This document shows, one piece after another, positions 8,960-19,701 of a stretch of DNA of 64,000 nt. Under the pieces are notes generated by a model. The model worked only from the letters and a program-made list of their open reading frames with translations, had not been told where the DNA came from and did no database searches. A program made the translations under genes and the position numbers. Each line of letters opens with the position of its first letter. The first letter of the stretch is position 1. Where the stretch lies: the NCBI GenBank assembly GCA_947471745.1, contig CANJKZ010000777.1, positions 186,001-250,000 on the forward strand, written 5' to 3'. The DNA comes from Closterium sp. Naga37s-1. Lineage: Eukaryota; Streptophyta; Zygnematophyceae; Desmidiales; Closteriaceae.

Positions 8960-11950
8960 ATGGCCGAACGCAGACAATCGATTTACGTTCTCTTAATAGT
9001 CTTCAGCCTCATCAATGTCGCCGCTAGAGCAGAAATAACCCTCATGTCAACTGCTGGCCCGAAGTGCGTAAATGCTTTTCCGAAAAGGTCACTGTGCAAG
9101 TTCGTGGACAGCCTGACTTCGCGTGTCATCCCCACTCTCGATGGCACCAAGCGGCTCACTATCGGCGTATACCAAATATACCAGGTAAGTCGCGCGTCAA
9201 CCATCTGAAATCGACTATTTGAGGCGGCGCCGGTTGTTCAATGTTCTCGTGACGGACGCGCGTCGTCGCTACGTCGTAGAAATTCCAGCGTGAATCTGAC
9301 GCGAACGCACGATGCGCCCCTTCGGCTCACTGTGATGTCTCTCTTCGACGCTGTCGTGCGCATCGCAGAAATTCCATCGCGATCTGCCGGCGACGAAGCA
9401 GTACGCGTACGGCACGAGTCAGAAGACGGCGTCGTACCCCGGCCCCACCATTGTGGCCAAGGTGGGCATCGACACGACGGTCACGTGGGAGAACCATCTG
9501 CTCGACAACACGCACATGTTCACTGTCGATCGCACGGTCATGATGGGCATCAAACTCCCAAAGAAAGGCATTCCCATCGGTAAGAGCGCGCTTCGTAACA
9601 CATTTCCCATTGTACTCGGGGCTCCCGAACGGTACCCTGGTCGGCAACACGCACATTCTGATGTACACCGTCGATCGCACAATCAAGATAGGCATATGAT
9701 GTTCATATATGAACATCATAATGATGTACGAGACACTCAAAGTCATAAGCACTCGTACTATGTACGTACAGTTTGATCATCAAACTCAAAATGACACTCA
9801 AACTCCCCAAGAAGGGCATGCTCATCGGTAAGTGCAATATCTCATGATGACTGAAAGGGTTCTCCTTCCGTTAGCTTCGATTCGCCTCAAAGACAACACG
9901 CATATGATGTTCACCGTCCCACCTCTTGAGTCATGGGGTACAAGTTTCCCAATAAAGGCATCCGGATCTGTAGTAAGCGCATTTGTCACCACAACCATCT
10001 GCTCAACAACACGCACATGTTCACTGAACAACCCCACGCTCATCATGGGTTAAAAGTTTCCGAAGCGCGGCATTCCCATAGGCAAAAACGCTCCCATGGC
10101 ACTTCATTTCTGCAAATCCGACCGTCCTCTCCAGCAAGCATTACACTCACTTTCACGCCACACGTATAATCCCCTTTTATGGCAGTCGTGCATCGCCACG
10201 GCGGCTCTCAGCAGAGCTACTACGACGGCCACCCTCTCGCGTGGTTCACGCAGTACGGCGAGAAAGGCCCCACCTATTATTCCAAGAACTACAAGTACGT
10301 GAACGACGAGGCGTCGACGGTGTGGTACCACGACCACATGGCGGGCATGACGCGGCTGAACGTGGCGGCGGGCATGGCGGGGCTGTTCATCATCACGGAC
10401 CCAAAGGTCGAGTCCAAGTACACCTGGCTGCCTCCTCCCAGCCGTACGATCCCGCTCGCCATCGCAGATCGGCTGTTTTCCGCCAACGGGTCGATCAATT
10501 ATCCGAACGTGGGCATTGTGCCGAAGGTGCATCCCAACTGGATTCCCGAGTACCTCGGCAACACCAACATGGTCAACGGCGTGGTGAGTTTAACGAGAGT
10601 TGAGTGCTCGTACTACTCGCATAGCCTGGAACGTAGTAACCAGAGCTTTCTGACATGACGAATATTTGCTGCTGCCTCGTGGTGTTCAACGCTGTCCGCG
10701 CGTTGCGCAGGTCTGGCCGTACCTCAAGATTCGCCCGGCGCTTTACCGTTTCAAGGTGCTGGGCGCGTCGAACGCGCGCTTCTACGATCTGAAATTCGTT
10801 TGCGCGCAGCGCGGCGATTATCCCAACTTCGTACCCCCTCTCACGGGCAAGGTCCTTCAGATGATCGAGGTAAGTATCAATTCTTCCAACTTTCCGAAGA
10901 TAAATTGGTACATTTTTTCGTTCAACAACCCGTAACCACAATCAATTCGTTTCCCATGTTGGAAGGGCGAATTTCGCTGTCGCTAATGATTGTTTTTTTG
11001 TTCGTCCTTCCTCGTAGATCGCTAGCGACGGTGGTTACCAAGAGAAGCCCGTGTACATGAATTCGCTGCTCCTCACCCCTGGTGCGCGCCATGATATTCT
11101 CGTGGATTTCTCCAACCTCCCGTCGTCTTGCAAAGACGTCATCCTCCAAAATACCGCGCGTGCGCCTTACCCGGGCGGTATTGCCGCTGACCGCGACACC
11201 GGACTTGTCATGCGCATCGTGATCACCAACCGTGGACGTTTCCCCGCCCCTAAAATCCCCAACCGAATTTCGGTAAGTGAATTCGACAAGCCGGGGTGCC
11301 TGTTTTCTAGCCTGTCCCCCTCCTTTGTTTTTAGCTCCTACGAACCGCCTTTTCTCTCCCTGTTTAGTAACTTCTCCATTTCTCCCCTTGATATTCCTGT
11401 GCAGTACGTTCCTAGGATCAACTTCAGGGACGTTCAGAGGGTGCGATGGCACCGCCTGGTGGAAGAAATGGATCCAAAAACGAACCTCCCCATCCGCGTC
11501 ACCATCGACAACTTAGGGTTTATGGACCCTGTCAGGGACTACCCGAAGCAAGGCACGAACGAGATCTGGCACATCATCAACCTCTCGGCCGACGCGCATC
11601 CGTTCCACATCCATTTGATTGACCACCGTCCGATCGCCCGCCGCGCGTTTGACGTGGCGGATTTCCAGGCTGGCAGGTGCTCGTTCCGCAAATCGGATAA
11701 GAAGCCCGCGTGCTGGACGAGCGGAAGAATCCCCGTTGATCCGATCGAGAGGGGGTGGAAGGACACGACACCTGCGTATCCCGGTCAGGTGCTCACACTG
11801 TGGGCTGGGTGGAAGGATAACAACGGAAGGCCGCTTCAGTTTGATGCGTCTGTCGGGCCTGGGTATGTGTATCATTGCCACATGCTGGATCACGAGGACA
11901 ACGACATGATGCGGCCGTTCAAGATTGTGCCGAATGGTCGCACTGAATGA
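8960..11950 (+). CDS. LPR1/CotA-type multicopper oxidase, copy 1
   Basis: A multicopper oxidase of the bacterial CotA/plant LPR1 ferroxidase group, 597 residues. Exons with matching phases are 8960-9184, 9369-9579, 10186-10583, 10711-10869, 11018-11272 and 11405-11950. The start ATG (context ACAATGG) opens a signal peptide (LLIVFSLINVAARA), so the enzyme is secreted. The LPR-like KFHRDLPAT and YPGPTI segments are in exon 2. Copper ligands are visible: HRHGG at the start of exon 3, WYHDHMAGMTRLN, then HPFHIHL and [13 protein letters not shown] in the last exon. By family, it oxidises Fe(II) or phenols with reduction of O2. It forms a tail-to-tail pair with copy 2. It reads NT where copy 2 and plant LPR1 have ND before the PYP motif (about 11150-11155), which may affect an acidic metal site. 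Intron 2 holds three decayed copies of the end of exon 2. Confidence 0.92.
9695..9720. repeat. Perfect 26-bp palindrome
   Basis: A 13-nt arm (TATGATGTTCATA) is followed directly by its reverse complement. It lies inside a decayed copy of oxidase exon 2. Confidence 0.95.
9770..9786. repeat. 17-bp palindrome
   Basis: AGTTTGAT and ATCAAACT flank a single C. It lies in the same decayed exon copy as the palindrome at 9695-9720, and splits it further. Confidence 0.9.
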
Positions 11951-12386
11951 TCGTGTCGTGTTAAATGTTCGCTGATCAACGACCATGCAACGAGCTAACG
12001 TCTCGAGTCGCGGCTTTGTGTAACCATGGGGCTCTTCTTACCGTGTAGTGTAGTTAACCGGGATTGCTGATTAGCAAGTACGACGTGCTAGTAGCTAGGA
12101 TGCTTATTCATGGGATCACTGGCAGCAGTTGACCAATGGGATCTGACTTCGTGATGGTCCGCTAGGGACGAACTGAGCTAACTATTCTGTTCTTGTGTAG
12201 ATTGCAATGTTGCTGCCACACGCTGGAGTGGGCAGTCGAATTCTAATTGTGGTTAACCATATATTTAAATACAGTACTATACAACGGCACAATGCACACC
12301 TAAGAACTACATTGCTTTTGCTTTTGTTATTGTCAAGGCGTTAGTACCTGAAACATGCAGACACGCTATGGTTCTCGTAATACGTA
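11951..12386. other. Intergenic between convergent oxidase genes
   Basis: This 436-bp space holds the 3' ends of both oxidase genes. It is AT-richer than the exons. No polyadenylation signal stands out and no other feature is seen. Confidence 0.6.
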
Positions 12387-15300
12387 TCAATACGAGTTCC
12401 CGGAACTTTTCTTGTGTATCTTCAAAGGGCGCATCATGTCGTTATCCTCATGGTCCAGTATGTGGCAATGCCACACGTAGCCCGGGCCAGATGTAGGGTC
12501 AAACTCAAATGGCTTGCCGTCCTGTTGTGTGATTGCAGGGAAGGGGGGTTGGATATGAAGGTGGAAATGCAGGAGAAGTGTTAATGTCACAAAGTGAGGA
12601 GGGAGGATGAGGGTGGACAGACCAGGTTTGGAGTGTACACAGGATATACAACAGCAACGTGTTTGTTGTGACACTTGGGTTGCGCCTCACTCTGACTGAC
12701 AATTGCGGGATTGGGAACAGTAGAAGCCCAACCACCACCAACATTCCCAGAAATCTTTCCCACTTTATCCTCCTCTCTCCCTTGCCAACTTCCACCTCGC
12801 TTCCGACAGCTGTGAGCTCACCTGACCGTACCAGCCGACCCAGAACGTGAGCACTTGACCCGGCAGCGCAGGCACCGTGTCTTTCCACCCAATCTCGTGT
12901 TTCTGCGCCTTCATCTCCGGTCCCACAAAGCACGACGGACGGTTCTTGCTCGTGAAGGAGCACTTGTTCGCCTGGTACGCCATGGCGTCGAAAGCGCGGC
13001 GTGAAACGACCCGGAATTGCACCAAGTGCAAGTGAATAGGGTGCGCGTCGGCCGAGAGGTTGATGATGTGCCAGATCTCGTTACTGCCTTGTACAGGGAT
13101 CTCCGTTACTGGGTCCATATAACGAAGCCCGTCTATAGTGGCTCGTTCTGGCATGCCGCTTATAGGGTTGGTAGTCTCCACTAGCTTCTTCCAGCGCACT
13201 CTGTGGATCTTGGAGAAGTCTATAGAGGGGACAGGCTGGAAGGGATGTGGTGGATAGGGGATAGAAGCGGAGAAGAGTGGGTGAGAGAGCATGTGGAAGG
13301 TTGAGTGGACAGGGGAGAGTGGGTCAAGGGGGAAAGGGGGAAAGGGAAAGGTTAATTCATTGAGTGATCTTGGAATAAGAAACAAGCCAGGAAAGGGGGA
13401 GGATCGAACAAGGGCAATGGGGGAAATGCCAAGGGGAAAGAGTTAGGAAGACCCGTACAACTATTAGGAAATGCCAAGGGGAAAGTGGCAAGGAGGAGGA
13501 GAAGTGGCCAGAAGCGTACAACAATTCTCTTGGGAATTGCTGGGGCCTTGAAGGGACTGCGGTCGAGGATCACAAACCGCATCACCACGCCCGTGTTGCC
13601 ATCCACCGCCTCTCCCCCGGGATACGGCGCTGCAGCATCATTCGTTAAAATCACATCCCTGCACGCGCCGCCCTGCTGCGCCGCGGCAAAGTCGACCAGA
13701 ATATCGTATCGCTCCCCGGGAGCCAGCAGCAGAGAGGAGAGGAACACGGGCCGCTGCAGGTACCCCCCGTCGCTGCCAATGAGCGCGAAATTGACGACGC
13801 TTCCGCGAAGCGGGGGGACGAAGTTGGGGTAGTCTCCGCGCGCGGCGCACTGGAAGCGGAGGTTGAAGAAGCGCGCGTTGGCCGCGCCGAGGAGGAGGAA
13901 GCGGTACACCGCGGGGCGCACGCGCAGGTACGGCCACACCTGGGGAAGAGCAGAGAGGAAGAGCAGAGAGGAAGAGCAGAGAGGAAGAGCAGAGAGGAAG
14001 AGCAGAGAGGACACCACGCACGCATGTGGAGGAGACGTTGGAAGTTGGAAGGTTGGAACTCGCAAGTCGACTCGTAGACACGGTAATTGACGCGAGTGTG
14101 CACTCACCAAGCCGTTGACCACGATGGTGTCGCCGATGTACTCGGGAATCCAATTCGGATGCACTTTAGGATCCACGCCCACGTTGGGGAAGTTAATCGA
14201 TCCGTTCTTAAAGAACAGGCGGTCCGCGATCGCCAGAGGCACGGTGCGCTTCCACGGAGGAAGCCATGCCTTCATGTCGCGCTCATCCCCGTTAGCGTCG
14301 GTTTTGATATAGAAGCCCGCCATCCCCGCTACAGTGTTGAGGCGCGTCCAAGCGAGCGTGTGGTCGTGATACCAGGTGAGGGAGGCCGGTTGCTGGTTGC
14401 GATACTCGTAGGTGACGCAGGGGGAGGAGGAGGACGAGGACGAGGAGGAGTAAGAGGAGTTGGGGGAGTGTGAGGAGGAGGAGGAGGAAAAGGTGGGGCC
14501 GTGCTCGCCGAACTGCGTGAACCACGCGAGTGGGTGCCCGTCGTACTTGCTCATCGTCTCGCCACCGTGGTGGTGGGGCACTGGGGGAGGGGAGGGGTGG
14601 ATAGACAGTCGGGCAGGCGGCCAGGCAGGCAGGGAGGTGGGAAATCATGTAGACGACCGCGGGAAGGCAGGCAAGCAAGCGAGCAGGTGAGCATTGGAGT
14701 CGACTCAAAAGCGGTGGGCAGGAGGCCGCGACAAAGCTAGGGCGCCCGGCCTTTACAGCATAACTGAACTACCCTGGGCTCGCGCTGTCCAGCTCAAAAG
14801 AGTCAGTAAGTACGCTTATCGACCAGTAAGTACCCGTCAGAGTCGACTCAAAGCGCACTCACCGGTTGGAATGCCTCCCTTTTTCGGCTTGGGCATTTCT
14901 TTCATGAGCGTGTAGTCCTGCGTGAACATGTGCTGCCGGTCCTGCAGCCGGTTGCACCAGGTTACCCGCGTGGTAACCCCCTTTTTCGCCACGATCGTCG
15001 GCCCAGGGTACGACGCGGTCTTCTCGCTCACGCCGTACGCGTAGATCTTCGTCGCGGGAAGGTCGCGGTGAAATTTCTGCACGCACAGTCACACACAGGA
15101 CGATCTGTCACAGCCGCCAGTCACAAGTTCGTCACCAGTTCCTGTTTTTGAAGCACACGCTCGTTCATTCGTCCACGTACCGATCACCCAATTAAGCTCG
15201 TCATTATTGTGCATGAATATTCAGGCAACATAGTCACTCGCTGAGCCAACGCCGAGCCGCACCTGGTATGTCTGGTAGACGCCGATGGTCAGCGTCTTGC

Positions 15301-15634
15301 CGGAGCCGCCGTCCAACACGGGGATCACGCGCGACGTGAGGCTGTCGACGAACTTGCAGAGCGGCTTCGCGGGAAACGCGTTCACGCAGCCGGGGCCCGC
15401 TATCGACTCCACCTCCACCGCGTTTAGCGCGCGCCGCGATTCGCGGAGCGACTCGGGCGACGGAGAGGGTTCCACCTCGAGCGCCTTTAGCGCAAGCGCG
15501 GAACGGAAGGGCGAAAAAAACGGGTGGTCATGAGCAGTCGCCGATGCGCACGTGGCGGACAGCAGGAACGCCGCGATTGCGACGCCCCGGAAGGCGAGTG
15601 CGCGATTACTAATTTCCCGCATGCGAGCGCGCAT
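12387..15634 (-). CDS. LPR1/CotA-type multicopper oxidase, copy 2
   Basis: The paralogue of copy 1, in opposite orientation; 675 residues. Exons in order are 15263-15634, 14863-15076, 14108-14580, 13520-13939, 12822-13235 and 12387-12521, all phase-consistent. The first ATG precedes a signal peptide ([19 protein letters not shown]). LPR-like KFHRDLPAT and YPGPTI, copper motifs [25 protein letters not shown] and [13 protein letters not shown] are complete. It has a longer N-terminus than copy 1 and a Ser-rich insert (about 14419-14498) between the GPTF segment and WYHDH, just outside the copper centre. It keeps the ND before PYP (Asp at 13637-13639). Copy 1 splits the region matching exon 13520-13939 into two exons, and this gene splits copy 1's last exon, so introns have been gained or lost since duplication. 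Expected to be a secreted ferroxidase or phenol oxidase. Confidence 0.92.
13942..14010. repeat. 13-bp tandem repeat
   Basis: Five copies of GAAGAGCAGAGAG begin right at the polypyrimidine (minus strand) of the acceptor for exon 13520-13939, so the repeat lengthens the pyrimidine tract of that intron. Confidence 0.9.
14697..14849. repeat. Two GAGTCGACTC palindromes in an oxidase intron
   Basis: The 10-bp palindrome occurs at 14697-14706 and 14840-14849, both times followed by CAAA(A)GCG on the plus strand, inside the intron between exons 2 and 3 of oxidase copy 2. Confidence 0.9.
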
Positions 15635-16823
15635 GGCAGCACTCCTTTGCGACCGGCGCTGTATGCGCGTTTGTGGCACCGTGCGGCACCGAGTGGCACC
15701 AGGTATGACCGGGTAGCAGCGTAAGAAGCCCCTGTGCGGCGTGACAGTGCACTGCACGAGCCTGCTTTCTAGAGACTTCTAACTTCAGGAGAAAAGTGGT
15801 TTATTATGTGGGAGGTTTTCGATGAGATGTGAAGCCAGAAGGCAAAGAAGCTGTACTGGTAGCACGAGCAGCACTCATTTATGACTCTCATGAATAATCA
15901 AAATATCAGTAGAGGATGATGGGTATCGAGTAGACTAGTTCCAAATGAAAAAGGGGGGATTTGAAAAGGTGGCAGGTTGATAAGCAAGTCATTTTGGAGA
16001 CTGCGGGAAATACAGCATAGCCAGCAAGCCTTTGCCCTCTGTATTGTACTGATGGAAGCTTTCGAGATCGCTGTGCCGCGAAAGGACGTTCCGTGCGGCC
16101 TACTGTGTCGATGGTAAAGGCGACAGCTAAACACCTACCCAGACGCTGTTGCGCTGGATTGTGGAGTGAGCAAGACATCAAGGAAGAGGGTTGCTTTGTC
16201 AACTCCTCAAATGCTTGTTTTTTGGCTCAAGCCAAAACCGTGATGGGTGGGGTGGGGAGGCAGAGGATCAAATCACATGGTTGGACGGTGCTCATTAAAT
16301 TGTGAATATTATTTCAGGCTTCTAGTACGGTTCAGACTGTTCTCCCCGTGGTTCACGTACTCGTTGCTTGGTTGTGCTGGCAAACATATGGTTTGAATGT
16401 CAATGTTGCTCACTTACTGCATCCGCGCTTCGGAATGCCCTTCACTCTGTAAACGCGCTTCGCGTTGGTGCCGCCCGCCATACATCACGCGTCGCTGCCC
16501 TTGCTAGCCCCACTTTCAGTGACGAAGACTGTTGAGCAGCTTACCGTGAACATTCCCCAATCGTTGATCGCCATGCTGGCATCGGAATTTCTCTCGAGCC
16601 TTGTCGCAAGGAATCGTGCTGACCTGTTCTTTGCCTTCTGATATTATCGCCACAAACCTTCATCGCCGTTCTTCGCAGAGTTACTGATCATCATCAACGT
16701 GTTCACCGAACATCGACATAAGCTCGCCAAATCCGCGCTACCAGCACAGTGGCGTTCATTAGATCGAACAAGACGCAACATATGGAACACAAGTATTATT
16801 GCACCAATAAAGAATGAATACAA
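15635..16823. other. Intergenic, no gene seen
   Basis: Upstream region of oxidase copy 2 and downstream region of the GT61-like gene. It contains one palindrome (TTTTGGCTCAAGCCAAAA, 16220-16237). No coding potential beyond short chance ORFs. Confidence 0.6.
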
Positions 16824-19666
16824 TTACCTACCTACACTTCGCCTGTGCATGGCAATGCGAGGTAGCCGCTTCAGCACATGCAACCTTGCATTTGCTAAAA
16901 CCTCCAAAAGATCTCTACCTGCCACCCATGTTGTACTCTTGTCTCGGATACACCTCATACAATCTTTCTTTCTCCAGCATACTTCGTCTTTTGTATCCTT
17001 GTAACCTCCTCGCCAAAAGCAATTTTCCCCAAAGAATCCATTGTAGCGAAACTGGTTTTGCCAAGCCATGTAGTGTATACCAGAGCGGAGTGCAAGCTTC
17101 TTGTGCTGCGTGCTGAAAAGCTTGTAGGGGAAGAGCTCCAATAGGACAGCGCCACGTGGCAGGAAGAAGAGTGAGGTGGAGAGGATAAGGTCGTGGACTG
17201 CTACAAGGATGAGCGTGCGCTGAAGGGAAATGAAAGGGGTGCAGAGGGGTTGGGGAGAGGGAGGGGGATGGGGGTTGGGGGAGTGTCAGAGGGTGGGGGT
17301 ATTGGGGTGAATGAAATGGGTACAGGGGTGTGGGAAGGGTTCAGAGGGAGCAAGAACGGGTGGACAGACTTGGTGTCCCTTGGACTGGAAAGAGTACGAA
17401 CGGCCTTATAAGCAAGTCAATCCCTAGTGTGTAGGAGTGCAGTGCACACCACAAAAAGCTTGCTCACCTTCATTATTGTCACTTGATCATACAGTGACAC
17501 GTTGCCAAGCCGCACTATCACCACCGGCAGCTCCGGGAAAACCTCTTGAATCAGCGCTACCACTTCCTGCTGGTTCTTCAGCCCCTCCACATTGTCACGC
17601 TCCACTAGAGTCACCTGCCAGGAATCCTTTCCCGTGCTGCCCGTTAATCTGCCCAAGGCATCCCGGTCAGGCAGCAGGTATAGAAACGTTTGAGTGGGAA
17701 TCACCGGCTGCAAACCTCCTGTGGAGGAGGGAGGAGAGGCCTCAATCCCAGTAGCACCGGGCTCAGCAGTAGCAAGGCCGGATAGGTTGAGATTGGGAGT
17801 GGGGGAAAAGTTGGTATCAGTGGGGAGGGGGAGGCGGTCACTGTCACTGTCATGGTCACTATCACGGTCGGTGCGGTGTTGCTCCTCCTGGTACTGGTCC
17901 AAGTAGTCATCTATCTCCTGCCTCGCAATTGCTTCAGCATCTGCCACTGGATCGTCATCCTCTCCTTGCGCCTCCTCTCCTTCCAATCTCTTTCTCTCCT
18001 TATCCCTCTTCGTTTTCTCGTGCTCGTTAAGCTCCCCTTCCTCACCGCTCTTTCCTTTCACCCCAGCACCGTGCTGCTTCTGCCCCACTCCCTCACGCGG
18101 CCTTGAACCCATGTCTGTGCGCCTCCTTGCTTCCTCTACTCCTACTCCTCCTGCTGCCACTCCTCCTGCCGCACCCGCTGCAGCTGCAGCAGCGGCAGCA
18201 GCAGCAGCCAGGGGATTCGCCAGAGCAGCTGCCCGACGTTTATCACCCAATGGCAGCGCAGCAACACCCACAGCCAGCCTCTCCTCTGGAGATGCGTGGA
18301 TGGCAAGCTTTGGCAGTATTCTCCTCTCATAAACCTCCGGTCGCACTTGTGATTGCGACCCATTTCCATAGTTGCCCTGCAAACCCACGCGCGCCCCTCC
18401 ATCCGTCACTGCACTTGCACCCTCCTGCCGCCTTGAGGGGACCACCCTCCCTGTGCGGTCAACAGATGCAGATGCCATGGCTTGTGGCGAGACAGCTTGT
18501 ATCGATACGTCAAGTGACTTGAGAGCAAGAGGAGGTGCCAGGGAGGAGGGTTGAAGAGCTTGCTGGGGGGTCTTTGGAAGGATTGGGGCGCTTGAGAAAC
18601 TTGGGAGGGGGTCAGTGAGTGAGTGGGTGGGTTGAGGGGCGTGGAGAGTGGCTGCTGCAGTGTGAGTGGCTTGGGAGTTCTGAGTGGCGTGTGTGGCTTG
18701 TGTGGTTTGAGAGGCGCGGCGGCGAGTGAGGTCGGCACTGTGAGGACGGTGCAACTTGCTGATGGGGAGCAGAAGGTTCTGGAAGCACACCTGGTGGGGT
18801 AATGAGGGGAATGGGGTGGAATGGGGTGGGGAGATGGGCAGTGCAGCTTGTTAATGGGGAGCAGCAGGTTCTGGAACCTGGTGGTGTGATGGGGGGGGAA
18901 CGGAATGGAAGGAAAGGAAAGGGGGTAGAGGATGTTTCCTCTCCTTTCAGCACGCCATTCTCTGCCGGTCTGCACCAGGAGGAAGCTTGACTGTGATTAT
19001 CAGCAAAGGATGTTTTTGTTTGTTTGTTTGTTTGTTGTTTGCAAGACCAGTGAAAGTGCACCGTGTGTCTCACCCTCTGGCCGGCAACTCTGCCTGCCTC
19101 CACCCGGGTGGCGTCACCAAACAGCAGGCGGGCGGCATGCACGGTCCATGGGGAGCGAATGGAGTCATCTCCGGGGAAGAACACCACCACTCCCTCATCA
19201 CCCCGCCTCTGCTGCTCCCCTCCCTGCTCTCCCCGCCCCGCCTGCTCCACCTGCCGTTCCTCTCCACGCTGCTGCTGACCCAACTGTGCTGTGTCTGTCT
19301 GTGCCTGCAACGACCCCTCCAGGTGCCCCGCCACCTCCATCAGAGGCACCAGCGCGCGCCCAAACTCGCCCACAGCCGACCCATACCGCGCCACCACACC
19401 AACCCTCACCCCCCTCCCCCTCATCCCCCTCACCAGCCGCTCCCTACTCCTCCTCTCACTCACCCCCACGTACCGGGTCATGCCCAGGTGGTTAGTCAGC
19501 CGCCCGTAAGTGTGCAGGGAGCGGCGCTTCAGGTCGGAGAGGTCTACGGGGGGCTGCTCGTCTGCCTCCTGGGCGAACCCGTCTGCTAGGTTGTCCATGG
19601 CCGTGTGCCGTGGCTGCAGAGTATGCATCTGGGGGAGGTGGTATTTGCTTCTGCTGCTGACGCTCG

Positions 19667-19701
<35 letters not shown>

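Larger units (their letters stand above)
9647..10094 (+). repeat. Three decayed copies of the oxidase exon-2 end
   Basis: Copies at about 9647-9841, 9891-9976 and 9987-10094 recall the NNTHMFTV...PKKGIPIG part of exon 2 and end at donor-like sequences. The first copy is interrupted by two perfect or near-perfect palindromes (9695-9720 and 9770-9786). Confidence 0.8.

Noticed and set aside
8960-15634. Prokaryotic origin of the window suggested by CotA-like oxidases
   Set aside because: The genes have several phase-consistent GT-AG introns and signal peptides, and their closest visible motifs match plant LPR1.
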